64,000 nt of DNA from Alterinioella nitratireducens (GCF_013155465.1 NZ_JABJVX010000006.1:186001-250000), one strand, 5' to 3'. Shown: positions 17,558 to 26,806, counted from the stretch's first letter. Notes: generated by a model not told the origin, from the letters alone. Made by a program: numbers and translations.

Positions 17558-18268
17558 ATGCCCGCACAACAGCCCTCAGGCGCCCTGCCCCTCTACCTGC
17601 AGATCAGCGAGATGCTGATCCGCGATATCGCGTCTGGCCGGTTGCCCCGGGGCACCCGCCTGCCGCCCGAGCGCGAGATGGCGAAGTCGCTCGACACATC
17701 GGTGGGGACATTGCGCAAGTCCTTGGCGAAGCTTGAGAAAAAGGGCCTGCTGGAACGGCGGCATGGGTCGGGAAATTACGTCAGGGGATCCTCCGCGCCG
17801 GAAGGGATCTACGCGCTCTACCGGCTGGAACTGCTGGAGGGCGGCGGGCTGCCAACGGCGCGCATCCTGGATGTGCAACGGCTGCCCAAGCCCGCCGACC
17901 TGCCCGAATTCGGTGCATCAATCGAGGGCCACCGGATTCGCCGGTTGCGGTTCCTCGGCGGCAAACCCGCCTCGGTCGAGGAGATTTGGCTGGATGGCAG
18001 CTATGCCGACCGGCTGGATGCCGACCACCTGTCGCACTCGCTCTATCTCTATTACCGCAAGGCGCTTGGCCTCTGGATCACCGGGTTTCGCGACAGTGTC
18101 GGCGTCGATGCCGCGCCCGAATGGAGCCCGCCCGAATTCGCCCCCGCCCCCGGCACCCCCTGCGGCTGCGTCACCCGGCACAGCCACGCCCGCGATGGCG
18201 GCGTTGCCGAGGTCTCCCGCAACTGGTTTGACAGCGACGTGGCACGCTATGTCGCCCGAATGAGGTAG
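17558..18268 (+). CDS. GntR family regulator with UTRA domain
   Basis: This 236-residue regulator is of the HutC/UTRA branch. The winged helix includes LPPEREMAKSLDTSVGTLRKSL and the wing GLLERRHGSGNYV. The remaining residues 80-236 form the UTRA ligand-binding fold. It is divergent from the SsuD-like operon with 97 bases between them and is followed after 5 bases by a Gfo/Idh/MocA gene. The likely job is to sense the substrate or an intermediate of the neighbouring pathway and control both units. Confidence 0.88.
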   Translation: MPAQQPSGALPLYLQISEMLIRDIASGRLPRGTRLPPEREMAKSLDTSVGTLRKSLAKLEKKGLLERRHGSGNYVRGSSAPEGIYALYRLELLEGGGLPTARILDVQRLPKPADLPEFGASIEGHRIRRLRFLGGKPASVEEIWLDGSYADRLDADHLSHSLYLYYRKALGLWITGFRDSVGVDAAPEWSPPEFAPAPGTPCGCVTRHSHARDGGVAEVSRNWFDSDVARYVARMR

Positions 18269-18273
18269 AAGAC

Positions 18274-19365
18274 ATGAAGACCGACCTGCGCTATGGCATC
18301 ATCGGCTGCGGCATGATGGGGCAGGAACATATCCGCAATATCGCCCTGGTGGACGGGGCCGAGGTGGTGGCCATTTGCGAGCCCGATCCGGGGATGCAGG
18401 CCGCCGCGCGCGCCTTGGTGCCGGGATTGCAGGTGGTCGAGACCATTGCCGATCTGCTGGCGGTCGAGGCGGTGAATACGCTGCTGATCGCCTCGCCCAA
18501 CTACCTGCATGTCGACCAGCTGGACCAGATCGCGCGCACCCGCCCGCTGCCCATTCTTATAGAAAAACCCCTCTACACCGCACCGGACGATGCCGACCGG
18601 ATTGCGGCCTTCGCCGCGGCCTACCCGGCCCTGACCTGGGTGGCGATGGAATACCGCTACATGCCGCCCATTGCCGCCTTCCTGGAACAGGCGGAGGCGG
18701 CCACCGGCGGAATCCGCATGCTGACCATCCGCGAGCATCGGTTTCCCTTCCTGCAAAAGGTCGGTGACTGGAACCGGTTCAACGCCAAATCCGGCGGCAC
18801 CCTGGTCGAGAAATGCTGCCATTTCTTCGACCTCATGCGGCTGGCTCTGCGATCGGAGCCGGTGCGGATCATGGCGTCGGCCGGGCAATCGGTGAACCAT
18901 CTGGACGAGCGCTATGGCGGTGCTGCGCCCGATATCTGGGACAATGGCTATGTCATCGTCGATTTCGCCAGCGGCGCACGGGCGATGCTGGAACTGTGCA
19001 TGTTCGCCGAGGGCAGCCGCTACCAGGAGGAGGTCTGCGCCACCGGCCCGAGCGGCAAGATCGAGGCGCTGGTGCCGGGACCGGGCCGGTTCTGGCCCGA
19101 GCATCTTGGCGCGGCCCCGGTCCCGCGTCTGATCGTCAGCCCGCGTGACCCGAAAGGCCCGGTCGAGATGGATATTCCGGTCGATCCCACGTTGCTGGAG
19201 GCGGGCGATCACAACGGCTCCACCTTCTACCAGCACCGGCTGTTCGCGCAGGCCATCCGGCAAGGAGGCGCACCCGCCGTGTCGCTGAACGATGGCGCGA
19301 TGGCGGTGCGGATGGGGCTGGCGGCACAGCAATCGGCCCTCACGGGTCAGGCGGTGACGCTTTAA
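18274..19365 (+). CDS. Gfo/Idh/MocA family protein, possible NAD-dependent glycosidase
   Basis: This 363-residue protein has Rossmann fingerprint GIIGCGMMGQEH and the EKP signature LPILIEKPLYT near residue 107. A conserved block GGTLVEKCCHFFDLMRL in the second domain carries a histidine where family catalytic residues lie. It is co-transcribed with the GntR/UTRA regulator. Some members of this superfamily cleave glycosides by transient oxidation (GH109 and the NAD-dependent sulfoquinovosidases). No ordinary sulfoquinovosidase is visible nearby, so this gene is a candidate for that step. Plain sugar dehydrogenase is the alternative. Confidence 0.85.
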   Translation: MKTDLRYGIIGCGMMGQEHIRNIALVDGAEVVAICEPDPGMQAAARALVPGLQVVETIADLLAVEAVNTLLIASPNYLHVDQLDQIARTRPLPILIEKPLYTAPDDADRIAAFAAAYPALTWVAMEYRYMPPIAAFLEQAEAATGGIRMLTIREHRFPFLQKVGDWNRFNAKSGGTLVEKCCHFFDLMRLALRSEPVRIMASAGQSVNHLDERYGGAAPDIWDNGYVIVDFASGARAMLELCMFAEGSRYQEEVCATGPSGKIEALVPGPGRFWPEHLGAAPVPRLIVSPRDPKGPVEMDIPVDPTLLEAGDHNGSTFYQHRLFAQAIRQGGAPAVSLNDGAMAVRMGLAAQQSALTGQAVTL

Positions 19366-19425
19366 GCGCTTGTTCAGAGGTCGCTGTTAGCGTCCGGGCC
19401 AATCACGGGTTTCCGAGGCTCCGCA

Positions 19426-20256
19426 ATGGACGGTTCAAAAGCGCTGCGTCCGATCATCATCAAGAAGAAGAAGGTCATCGCGGGCGGCGGCCATCATGGT
19501 GGCGCCTGGAAGGTCGCTTATGCCGATTTCGTCACCGCGATGATGGCGTTCTTCATGCTGATGTGGCTTCTGAACGCAACCACGGAGCAACAGCGCAAGG
19601 GCCTGGCCGACTACTTCACCCCGACCGTGCCGGTGGCGCGCATCTCGGGCGGCGGCGTCGGCTCCTTTGGGGGCGACAGCCCGTTTTCCGAGGAAGACCT
19701 GGCGCAAAGCGGCACCGGCGCGACATCGGAAAACCCGACCGAGGGACGCCAGGCAATGGGGGCGCTCGGCACCGGCAACAGCGCGGCGCTGGAACAGGCA
19801 GTGCTGGAGGAGATCGAGGACAGCCTGCAAGGCATGGGCGATTCGCGGATCAGCGACCAGGCGTTGGAGCATGTGCAGACCCGCCTGACCGATCAGGGCC
19901 TGGTGATCGAGATTTTCGCCCGCCCCGGCGCGCCGCTTTTCACCGATGAAGACACGTTGCAGCCTTGGTTGGTGGCCTTCAGTCGGGTCATGGCGGAACT
20001 GTTCGACACCGTCACCAACAGCGTCGCCATCGGCGCCTATGTCCGCGCCGAGCCCATCGTCATCGCACGCGAGACGATCTGGGACCGCTCCACCGCGCAG
20101 GCCCATATCCTGCGCCAGCAATTGCAGGAGGCCGGGTTGGACGCGCAGCGCTTTCGCCGCGTCACCGGCCATGCCGACCGCAGCCCCGCCACCTCGGATC
20201 CGATGGCTGTGCGCAATGACCGGCTGGAAATTGTTCTATTGAGAACAGGGCAGTAG
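19426..20256 (+). CDS. motB: Flagellar motor stator protein MotB
   Basis: This 276-residue inner-membrane protein couples ion flow to torque with MotA and anchors the stator to peptidoglycan. After a lysine-rich N-terminus (IIKKKKVI) the single membrane segment contains WKVAYADFVTAMMAFFMLM, with the ion-carrying aspartate. The C-terminal OmpA-like half includes VRAEPIV and RVTGHADRSP, with more divergence than usual. motA lies 10 kb away at 30795, so the two are not adjacent here. Confidence 0.9.
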   Translation: MDGSKALRPIIIKKKKVIAGGGHHGGAWKVAYADFVTAMMAFFMLMWLLNATTEQQRKGLADYFTPTVPVARISGGGVGSFGGDSPFSEEDLAQSGTGATSENPTEGRQAMGALGTGNSAALEQAVLEEIEDSLQGMGDSRISDQALEHVQTRLTDQGLVIEIFARPGAPLFTDEDTLQPWLVAFSRVMAELFDTVTNSVAIGAYVRAEPIVIARETIWDRSTAQAHILRQQLQEAGLDAQRFRRVTGHADRSPATSDPMAVRNDRLEIVLLRTGQ

Positions 20257-20283
20257 CCGAAAATCTCGGGACAATTTTACCTG

Positions 20284-20298
20284 TTAGGCCGACATTAA
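20284..20298 (-). promoter_or_regulatory. CtrA-like gapped box upstream of flgE
   Basis: Read on the minus strand this is TTAA-N7-CTAA followed by C, one mismatch from the CtrA consensus TTAA-N7-TTAA. It lies 58 bases before the flgE ATG, in the gap after motB. CtrA controls flagellar genes in Rhodobacterales. Confidence 0.5.
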
Positions 20299-20355
20299 GG
20301 CCACCCGTGCTTGTGTAGCATCCGACACGACGAGATGCAGCAGAAAGGCGCATTC

Positions 20356-21654
20356 ATGACCATTTCCTCCTCGCTCAACGCGGGCGTTGCCGGCCTCAAC
20401 GTGAACGCCAGCCGCCTTGCCTCGATTTCAGACAACATCGCCAATTCCGGCACCTACGGCTACAAGCGCGCGGTGACCGATTTCCAGTCAATGGTGATCA
20501 GCCAGGGCCATGGCAGCTATTCCGCCGGGGGCGTGCGGGTCATCACCGACCGCATGGTCGACCAGCGCGGCACGCTGATCACGACGAACAACCCCACCGA
20601 CCTCGCCATCGGCGGGCGCGGCATGTTGCCGGTGACGACGGAAACCTCGATCAACGGCAGCGCCAGCGGCACGGTCATGCTGGCCACGACCGGCTCCTTC
20701 CGGCCCAATTCGGAAGGCTACCTGACGACCGAAACCGGGCTTGTCCTGATGGGCTGGCCCGCCAATGCGGACGGCACCATCCCGACCTTCCCGCGCGACA
20801 CAACCGAGGCGCTGGAACCCGTGCGCGCCAATACCGGGCAATTCGCGGGCGACCGCACGACGCAGATGGACCTGACGGTCAACCTGCCCGCCACCGCCAC
20901 CGCCGCGGGGCAACCCGGCGACCCGGTCGTCATGTCCACGGAATATTTCGACAATCTCGGCACCAGTCAGGTGCTGGAGATTACCTATACACCCACGGTG
21001 CCCGCCACCGGATCGTCCAATGAATGGACCATGACGATGCGCGATTCCGCCTCCGGCAATGCCGTGGTCGGCGAATACACCGTCACCTTCGACGATTCGC
21101 CGGGCAATGGCGGCAACCTCCTGTCGGTCGCGACCGTCAGCGGCGGGGCCTATAACGCGACCACAGGCTCGATTGCCCTGACCGTCGATGGCGGCCCGCT
21201 GGAGGTGGAGATCGGTGCGATCGGCGATCCCTCGGGCCTGACGCAGCTGTCCGACACGTTCTCCTTCGCGCCGGTGGTCAAGGATGGCTCTCCGGTCGGC
21301 AACCTCACCTCGGTCGAAGTCGATCCCGAGGGTATGGTCCATGCCATCTATGACAGCGGTTTCACCCGCGTCATCTACCAGGTGCCGGTGATCGACGTGC
21401 CCAACCCCAACGGCCTCATCGCCATGAATAACCAAGCCTACCAGATCTCGCCCGATAGCGGATCGTTCTTCATGTGGGATGCCGGCGACGGGCCGACAGG
21501 CGACGTGATCGGCTTCGCGCGTGAGGAATCGACCACCGATGTCGCGGGCGAGCTGACACAGCTGATCCAGACGCAGCGGGCCTATTCCTCCAACGCCAAG
21601 ATCATCCAGACGGTGGATGAGATGTTGCAGGAAACCACGAATATCAAGCGCTGA
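20356..21654 (+). CDS. flgE: Flagellar hook protein FlgE
   Basis: This 432-residue protein forms the external hook. I chose the ATG at 20356 (MTISSSLNAGVAGLN) with AGAAAGG upstream. The in-frame TTG at 20311 lies too far out. The N-terminal rod-like motif ASISDNIANSGTYGYKR and the C-terminal coiled-coil segment ELTQLIQTQRAYSSNAKIIQTVDEM are the export and polymerisation ends shared by axial proteins. It is the first gene of the flgE-flgK-flgL-flgI operon and is preceded by a CtrA-like box. Confidence 0.94.
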   Translation: MTISSSLNAGVAGLNVNASRLASISDNIANSGTYGYKRAVTDFQSMVISQGHGSYSAGGVRVITDRMVDQRGTLITTNNPTDLAIGGRGMLPVTTETSINGSASGTVMLATTGSFRPNSEGYLTTETGLVLMGWPANADGTIPTFPRDTTEALEPVRANTGQFAGDRTTQMDLTVNLPATATAAGQPGDPVVMSTEYFDNLGTSQVLEITYTPTVPATGSSNEWTMTMRDSASGNAVVGEYTVTFDDSPGNGGNLLSVATVSGGAYNATTGSIALTVDGGPLEVEIGAIGDPSGLTQLSDTFSFAPVVKDGSPVGNLTSVEVDPEGMVHAIYDSGFTRVIYQVPVIDVPNPNGLIAMNNQAYQISPDSGSFFMWDAGDGPTGDVIGFAREESTTDVAGELTQLIQTQRAYSSNAKIIQTVDEMLQETTNIKR

Positions 21655-21679
21655 ACCAGGCTATGCGCGGGGCTGACCC

Positions 21680-23134
21680 ATGAGCATTTCCAACGCCCTG
21701 GGATCGGCGCTCTCCGGTCTGTCGGCCAGCGCCCGCGCGGCCTCGGTGGTGTCGTCCAACGTCGCCAACGCCAATACCGACGGCTACGGCGTGCGGCGCC
21801 TGGCGGTCACCTCGATGACCTATGGCACCTATGGCGGCGTCCGCGTTGTCGGCATCACCCGCGACAGCGACCCGGTCCTGACCGGACAGCGCCGCGATGC
21901 AGGTGCCGCGCAGGGCCATGCCGACACCCGTGCCGGATACCTCGCGCGGATCGAGACGCTGATCGGCACGCCCGACACCCCCGGCAGCCTCTCGGGCCAT
22001 TTCGACGATTTCGAGGCGCGGCTGGTCTCCGCCGCAAGCCGTCCCGACAGCCAGTCGCGGCTGGAGGGCGTGCTGCAAAGCGCGCAGCGCCTGGCCGGAC
22101 GGCTGAACGGCCTGTCGGACGGGATCCAGTCTATTCGGCTAGAGGCCGACCGCCAGATCGGCACCCAAGTCGAGACGCTGAACCGGTCGCTGGCGGCCAT
22201 TCACGACCTCAACATTTCGATCCGCTCCGCCGTGTCGCGGGGCGAGGACGCGCTCGGGCTGCAGGATCAGCAGCAGGCGCTGATCGACACGATCTCGGAT
22301 CTCGTGCCCATCCGCGAGCGGCGCAACGACGCCGGTATGGTGACACTCTATACCGGCGATGGCGTGTCGCTGCTGGATGGCCGCCCGGCGCAGTTCGGGT
22401 TCACCCCGGCCGCCGCGATCACGCCCGACATGACCTATGCCGATGGCGATCTTTCCGGCCTCACTGTCAATGGCCGCCCGGTCACTTTGGATGGCAGCTA
22501 CGGCGCGCTTCAGGGCGGGCGGCTGGCGGCGCTCTTCGAGGTGCGCGACAGCATTACGACCAAGGCGCAGGCGCAGCTTGACGGGGTTGCGATGGACCTG
22601 GCCGCGCGCATGGATGACCCCGGTCTCGACCCGACGCTCGGGCCCACTGATCCCGGCTTCTTCACCGATGCGGGCGCCCGCGCCTCGGCCCTGAACGAGA
22701 CCGGCCTGGCCGCGCGCCTGCGCATCAACGCCGCCACCGACCCGGCCCAGGGCGGCGCGGTCTGGCGGTTGCGCGACGGCATCGGCGCGGGGGCCGAGGG
22801 CGACGCGGGCAACCCCGCTCTCTTGCAGGGGCGCCTGCAGATCCTGCAGGCCGACCGTCCCACCGCCTCTGCCGTCTTTTCCGGCACCAGCCGCTCCATG
22901 AGCGAGCTTTCCGCCGATTTCCTGTCGCTCACCGCCACCGACCGCCATTTCGCCGAGGCCGATCTGAGCCATGCCAGCGGTCAGTATGCCACCCTGCGCG
23001 AGGCCGAACTGCGCGGCGGCGTCGACACCGACGGCGAGATGCAGCGCCTCCTGGAGATCGAGACATCCTATGCCGCGAACGCGCGCGTGGTCAGCACGGT
23101 CGAGGAGATGCTCGACCAATTGATGAGGATCTGA
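21680..23134 (+). CDS. flgK: Flagellar hook-associated protein 1, FlgK
   Basis: This 484-residue protein joins hook and filament. The N-terminus SISNALGSALSGLSASARAA and the following VVSSNVANANTDGYG motif, plus the C-terminal LLEIETSYAANARVVSTVEEM, are the axial-protein ends. The N-terminal half carries the long helical region LGLQDQQQALIDTISDLV. It follows flgE by 25 bases and precedes flgL by 3. Confidence 0.93.
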   Translation: MSISNALGSALSGLSASARAASVVSSNVANANTDGYGVRRLAVTSMTYGTYGGVRVVGITRDSDPVLTGQRRDAGAAQGHADTRAGYLARIETLIGTPDTPGSLSGHFDDFEARLVSAASRPDSQSRLEGVLQSAQRLAGRLNGLSDGIQSIRLEADRQIGTQVETLNRSLAAIHDLNISIRSAVSRGEDALGLQDQQQALIDTISDLVPIRERRNDAGMVTLYTGDGVSLLDGRPAQFGFTPAAAITPDMTYADGDLSGLTVNGRPVTLDGSYGALQGGRLAALFEVRDSITTKAQAQLDGVAMDLAARMDDPGLDPTLGPTDPGFFTDAGARASALNETGLAARLRINAATDPAQGGAVWRLRDGIGAGAEGDAGNPALLQGRLQILQADRPTASAVFSGTSRSMSELSADFLSLTATDRHFAEADLSHASGQYATLREAELRGGVDTDGEMQRLLEIETSYAANARVVSTVEEMLDQLMRI

Positions 23135-23137
23135 GCC

Positions 23138-24148
23138 ATGCCGATCACCTCTGTCGCCGACCAGGCCCGCAGCTATCATCTGCGCCAGCAGCACGCGCAG
23201 GTGAAATCCGACCTCACCCGCCTCACGCAGGAGCTTGCCAGCGGCCAGACTTCAGACATGACCCGGACACTTGGCGGCGATTATTCGGCGCTGGCCGGGA
23301 TCGAGCGCAGCCTGCGCCTGACCGAGGCCTACAGATCCGCCGGGGCCGAGGCCGCGCTGGTCACGTCATCGGCGCAATCGGCGCTCGCCACCGTGCAGGC
23401 CGAGCTTGATCAGATCGGCCCGTCCCTTCTGGCCGCCACCGGCGTCGGCGTCAGCCACGAGATGGAGATCGTCGCCCATAGCGCGGGCGACCGGCTGAAC
23501 ACCGCCATCGCCATGCTCAACCAGGAGGTCGCGGGCCGGGCCCTGTTTTCGGGCACCGCCACCGACACGGCCCCCCTGATCACCGGCGACGCGCTGCTCA
23601 CCCAACTTGCTCCGCTCGCCACCGGGGCCACGGATGCCGCCGACCTGATCGCCACGCTGGACAGCTGGTTCATGGATCCCGGCGGCGGCTTTGAGACGCT
23701 GGCCTATCAGGGCGGCACCGGTTCGGCGGCGGGGTTTTCCATCGCCGAAGGCGAGACCGTGTCGAACCCGCTCACCGCGCTGGACCCGCCCCTGCGCACG
23801 GCGTTGATGGGGATGGCGCTGGCCACGCTGGTCTCGGACGGCCAGGGGCCGCCCGGCGATGCGAACACGCGCGAGATGCTGGAATATGCCGCCCTGCAGA
23901 TGATCGAGGGCAATGAGGGCATCACCGACATGCGCGCCGACCTGGGCGATGTCGAGGCGCGGATCGAAGCCGCACAGGTTCGCGGCGACACCGCCCGCGG
24001 CCTGCTGGAGCTTGAACGCAACGCGCTGACATCCATCGACCCCTACAGCGTCGCCACCCAGTTGCAGGAGGCCGAGACGCGGCTTGAAAGCCTCTACCTT
24101 CTGACCACCCGGCTGACCCGCCTCAGCCTGACGGAGTTCATGCGATGA
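23138..24148 (+). CDS. flgL: Flagellar hook-associated protein 3, FlgL
   Basis: This 336-residue filament-junction protein is of the flagellin family. It has an N-terminal helical region (QQHAQVKSDLTRLTQELASGQ) and a C-terminal coiled coil ending with TRLTRLSLTEFMR. The central segment ALFSGTATDTAPLI matches the family. The stop overlaps the flgI ATG by 4 bases. Confidence 0.9.
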   Translation: MPITSVADQARSYHLRQQHAQVKSDLTRLTQELASGQTSDMTRTLGGDYSALAGIERSLRLTEAYRSAGAEAALVTSSAQSALATVQAELDQIGPSLLAATGVGVSHEMEIVAHSAGDRLNTAIAMLNQEVAGRALFSGTATDTAPLITGDALLTQLAPLATGATDAADLIATLDSWFMDPGGGFETLAYQGGTGSAAGFSIAEGETVSNPLTALDPPLRTALMGMALATLVSDGQGPPGDANTREMLEYAALQMIEGNEGITDMRADLGDVEARIEAAQVRGDTARGLLELERNALTSIDPYSVATQLQEAETRLESLYLLTTRLTRLSLTEFMR

Positions 24149-25245
24149 CCCGATTGATCCTGGCCCTGATCCTGACCTGCCTGGCCTGGGCCGCCGCCGC
24201 CACCCCGATCCGGATCAAGGATCTGGTCGAGTTCGACGGCGTGCGTGGCAACGACCTCATCGGCTACGGCCTTGTCGTCGGGCTGAACGGCACCGGCGAC
24301 GGCCTCCGCAATTCTCCCTTCACCGAGGAGATCATGACCAACATCCTCGAACGGCTCGGCGTCAACGTCTCGGGCGAACAGTTTCGGCCGCAGAATGTCG
24401 CTGCCGTGATCGTGACCGCCACCCTGCCCGCCTTCGCCCGCGCCGGCAGCCAGATCGACATCACGGTCTCGGCCATCGGCGACAGCGAAAGCCTGATGGG
24501 CGGCACATTGGTGATGACGCCGCTGACCGCCGCCGACGGTGAGATTTACGCCGTCGCGCAGGGCAGCATCATCGCGGGCGGCGCCTCGGTCGAGGGCGAG
24601 GCCGCCAGTGTCGTCGAAGGCGTGCCGACTGCCGGTATTGTACCGTCAGGGGCAAGGATCGAGCGCGAGGTGGAGTTCGAGCTGGCCAGCCTGGACACGA
24701 TGCGCCTGGCGCTGCGCACCCCCGATTTCACCACCGCCGCCCGGATCGAGGCCGCGATCAACGCCTTCTACAACCGCCGCGTCGCGCTGATGCTGGATGC
24801 GGGCACCGTGGCGCTGGACCTCAGCGCCACCAATGATCTTTCAGCGGCACATTCCGTGTTCCGGATCGAGAATATCCTGGTCGAGCCCGAAAGCCGTGCC
24901 CGCGTTGTGGTCGACCAGCGCTCGGGCACCATCGTGATGGGCGAGAATGTCCGCATATCCCGTGTCGCCGTCGCACAGGGCAACCTGACGCTGAGAATCG
25001 AGGAGGCCCCAATCGCGGTCCAGCCCAACCCGTTTTCTGAAGGCGAGACCGTCATCGTGCCGCGCACCCAGGTAGGGATCGACGAGGAGGCGGGGACGGG
25101 CCTCGCCGAGGTTCCGGGCGGCACGTCGCTGTCCGAGGTGATCGCGGGGCTGAACGCGCTCGGCGTGTCACCCGGCGACATGATCGACATCCTCAACGCG
25201 ATCAACGCCTCGGGCGCGCTGCATGCCGAGTTGATCGTGCGGTAA
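24145..25245 (+). CDS. flgI: Flagellar P-ring protein FlgI
   Basis: This 366-residue periplasmic ring protein has a Sec signal peptide (residues 1-19, cleavage after AAA). Strong motifs are RIKDLVEFDGVRGNDLIGYG, GLNGTGD, and the C-terminal LIVR end. It builds the rod bushing at the peptidoglycan with the help of FlgA. It is the last gene of the operon, and a bidirectional terminator follows 24 bases later. Confidence 0.97.
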   Translation: MTRLILALILTCLAWAAAATPIRIKDLVEFDGVRGNDLIGYGLVVGLNGTGDGLRNSPFTEEIMTNILERLGVNVSGEQFRPQNVAAVIVTATLPAFARAGSQIDITVSAIGDSESLMGGTLVMTPLTAADGEIYAVAQGSIIAGGASVEGEAASVVEGVPTAGIVPSGARIEREVEFELASLDTMRLALRTPDFTTAARIEAAINAFYNRRVALMLDAGTVALDLSATNDLSAAHSVFRIENILVEPESRARVVVDQRSGTIVMGENVRISRVAVAQGNLTLRIEEAPIAVQPNPFSEGETVIVPRTQVGIDEEAGTGLAEVPGGTSLSEVIAGLNALGVSPGDMIDILNAINASGALHAELIVR

Positions 25246-25268
25246 CGGGGCCTGTATCCGGCACGAAG

Positions 25269-25301
25269 AAAGCCCCGGCCAATCGGTCCGGGGCTTTTTT
25301 T
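25269..25301 (+). terminator. Intrinsic terminator after flgI
   Basis: AAAGCCCCGGCC and GGTCCGGGGCTTT form a GC-rich stem with a 5-base loop, followed by a run of seven T. The A-rich left side lets it serve the opposite strand too, where the FliG-like gene ends at 25320. Confidence 0.92.
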
Positions 25302-25319
25302 GTCGTCGGGGCGCGAGGT

Positions 25320-25790
25320 TCAGCGCTTCATGTGGCGGATGGTGGCGCGGGCGCAGGCGCCGGGCAGCGCCCGCAAGACGCGCGCCTGCACCGATTTGGG
25401 CTGCGCGCGCAGGATATAGGCGATGACGGCGGGGTTCTCCTGCTCCAACGCGTCATCCTGCAAATGCGCCGCGATGCGCTGACCGAGGGTCGATGCGATA
25501 TCGGCCTTCGGCGGCGATGGCGCGGGGCGAGGCGGCGGCACCTCCCGGTCGAGCATGCCACGCTCGCGAAAGCGCTGCAGCAGGCCGGTCGGATCGGGCA
25601 AGGTGGCCGTGCCGGCATTCGCGGGCTCGTCGGCGGCCTGTTCCAGCGCGGCGAGGATCTCGGGCTCCAGCCCTGCGCCTTGCAGACGTTCCAGCCCGCC
25701 GGGGCCGATCAGGTCCAGCAGCACCCGCGCCTTGCGCGCAAAACGGTCGCTTCGGGCCGGGGTGCTGTGTTTCAACGCTTCCGATTGCAT
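25320..25790 (-). CDS. Flagellar-operon protein with FliG-like segment
   Basis: This 156-residue soluble protein has no recognised full domain. Residues about 118-155 (ENPAVIAYILRAQPKS followed by VQARVLRALPGA) resemble the EHPQ motif repeat of the FliG middle domain. Residues 20-35 (ARKARVLLDLIGPGG style) resemble the FliG N-terminal start. A proline-rich linker (PPPRPAPSPP) separates them. It is the last gene of the fliF-fliH-fliN-fliP operon, 12 bases after fliP. It may be a reduced rotor component, or a protein that binds FliF or FliM. Confidence 0.6.
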   Translation of the reverse strand: MQSEALKHSTPARSDRFARKARVLLDLIGPGGLERLQGAGLEPEILAALEQAADEPANAGTATLPDPTGLLQRFRERGMLDREVPPPRPAPSPPKADIASTLGQRIAAHLQDDALEQENPAVIAYILRAQPKSVQARVLRALPGACARATIRHMKR

Positions 25791-25802
25791 GGGATCTCCC
25801 TC

Positions 25803-26522
25803 TTAGAAATAGCTGCGCACCAATGCGCCGGTGACAAGCGCCCACCCATCCGCGACCACGAAGAAGGCCAGCTTGAAGGGCAAGGAAACAATCGCGGGCG
25901 GCACCATCATCATGCCCATCGACATCAGGATCGCCGCGACCACGAGGTCGATGATCAGGAACGGCAGGAAGATCAGGAACCCGATCTGGAAGGCGCGCTC
26001 CACCTCGCTCAGCATGAAGGAGGGGATCAGGATGGAAGGCTCTGGCGCGCCCAGGTCCGCGACCTCGCGCAGGCTGGCCATGGATTGCAGCGTGTCGGGA
26101 TCGACGCGGGCCATCATGAAGCTGCGAAAGGGCTGATAGGCCTGGGCCAGGGCCTCCATCGTGTCCATGTCGCCCTCCATCAGCGGGCCGATCCCGGCCT
26201 GGTAGGCGGCCTCGAACACGGGTGACATGACGAAATAGGTCAGGAACAGCGCCAGGCTGACGATCAGCATGTTGGGCGGCGATTGCTGCAAGCCGATGGC
26301 CTGGCGCAGGATCGACAGGACCGTGACCACGAAGGGAAAGCAGGTGATCATGATCGCCAGCCCCGGTGCCAGGCTGAGCACGGTGATCAGCGCGATGATC
26401 TGCAAGGTGCGCGCGGTCAGCGACCCGCCCTCGCCCAGGTCGATGGAAATATCCTGTGCTGCCGCCGGCGCGGCGGCCAGCATCAGGAGGACCAGGATCA
26501 GGGACAGCGGTGGCGGGCGCAC
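25803..26522 (-). CDS. fliP: Flagellar export apparatus protein FliP
   Basis: This 239-residue protein is part of the FliPQR export gate. It has a cleavable signal peptide (about residues 1-22, ending AAA before QDISID). Helices include LITVLSLAPGLAIMITCF and the C-terminal FLPFLIIDLVVAAILMSMGMMMVPP, both highly conserved. The GTG at 26522 is used, 2 bases after the fliN stop. fliQ and fliR lie elsewhere in the cluster. Confidence 0.95.
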   Translation of the reverse strand: MRPPPLSLILVLLMLAAAPAAAQDISIDLGEGGSLTARTLQIIALITVLSLAPGLAIMITCFPFVVTVLSILRQAIGLQQSPPNMLIVSLALFLTYFVMSPVFEAAYQAGIGPLMEGDMDTMEALAQAYQPFRSFMMARVDPDTLQSMASLREVADLGAPEPSILIPSFMLSEVERAFQIGFLIFLPFLIIDLVVAAILMSMGMMMVPPAIVSLPFKLAFFVVADGWALVTGALVRSYF

Positions 26523-26524
26523 GC

Positions 26525-26806
26525 TTATGCCGCACCGCCATCGACCAGGCCGGTCAGCCGCACGCCAAGCGCGCCCGTGCCGGAGCTGTCGGGTTCCACC
26601 AACTCGCCATAGGCGACCAGCCGGTCGCCGACATAGAGTTCCACCGGATCCTCGATGCGCCGGTCGAGCGGCAGCACCGCGTCCTGGCGCAGCTCCAGCA
26701 ATTCGGCCACGGTGGGCCGGGCATGGCCGACGCAGACGCGGACCTCGACGGGGACGGAGCGCAGGCGGGTCTGGCCCGCGCTCCGGGATTCGGGAAGGTC
26801 AGGCAT
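26525..26806 (-). CDS. fliN: Flagellar motor switch protein FliN
   Basis: This 93-residue C-ring protein is made almost entirely of the SpoA domain: VPVEVRVCVGHARPTVAELLEL, then DPVELYVGDRLVAYGELV. I start it at the ATG at 26806 with GAGGAG upstream, overlapping the fliH end by 8 bases. The length fits compact FliN proteins. No FliM is encoded in the window. Confidence 0.9.
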   Translation of the reverse strand: MPDLPESRSAGQTRLRSVPVEVRVCVGHARPTVAELLELRQDAVLPLDRRIEDPVELYVGDRLVAYGELVEPDSSGTGALGVRLTGLVDGGAA

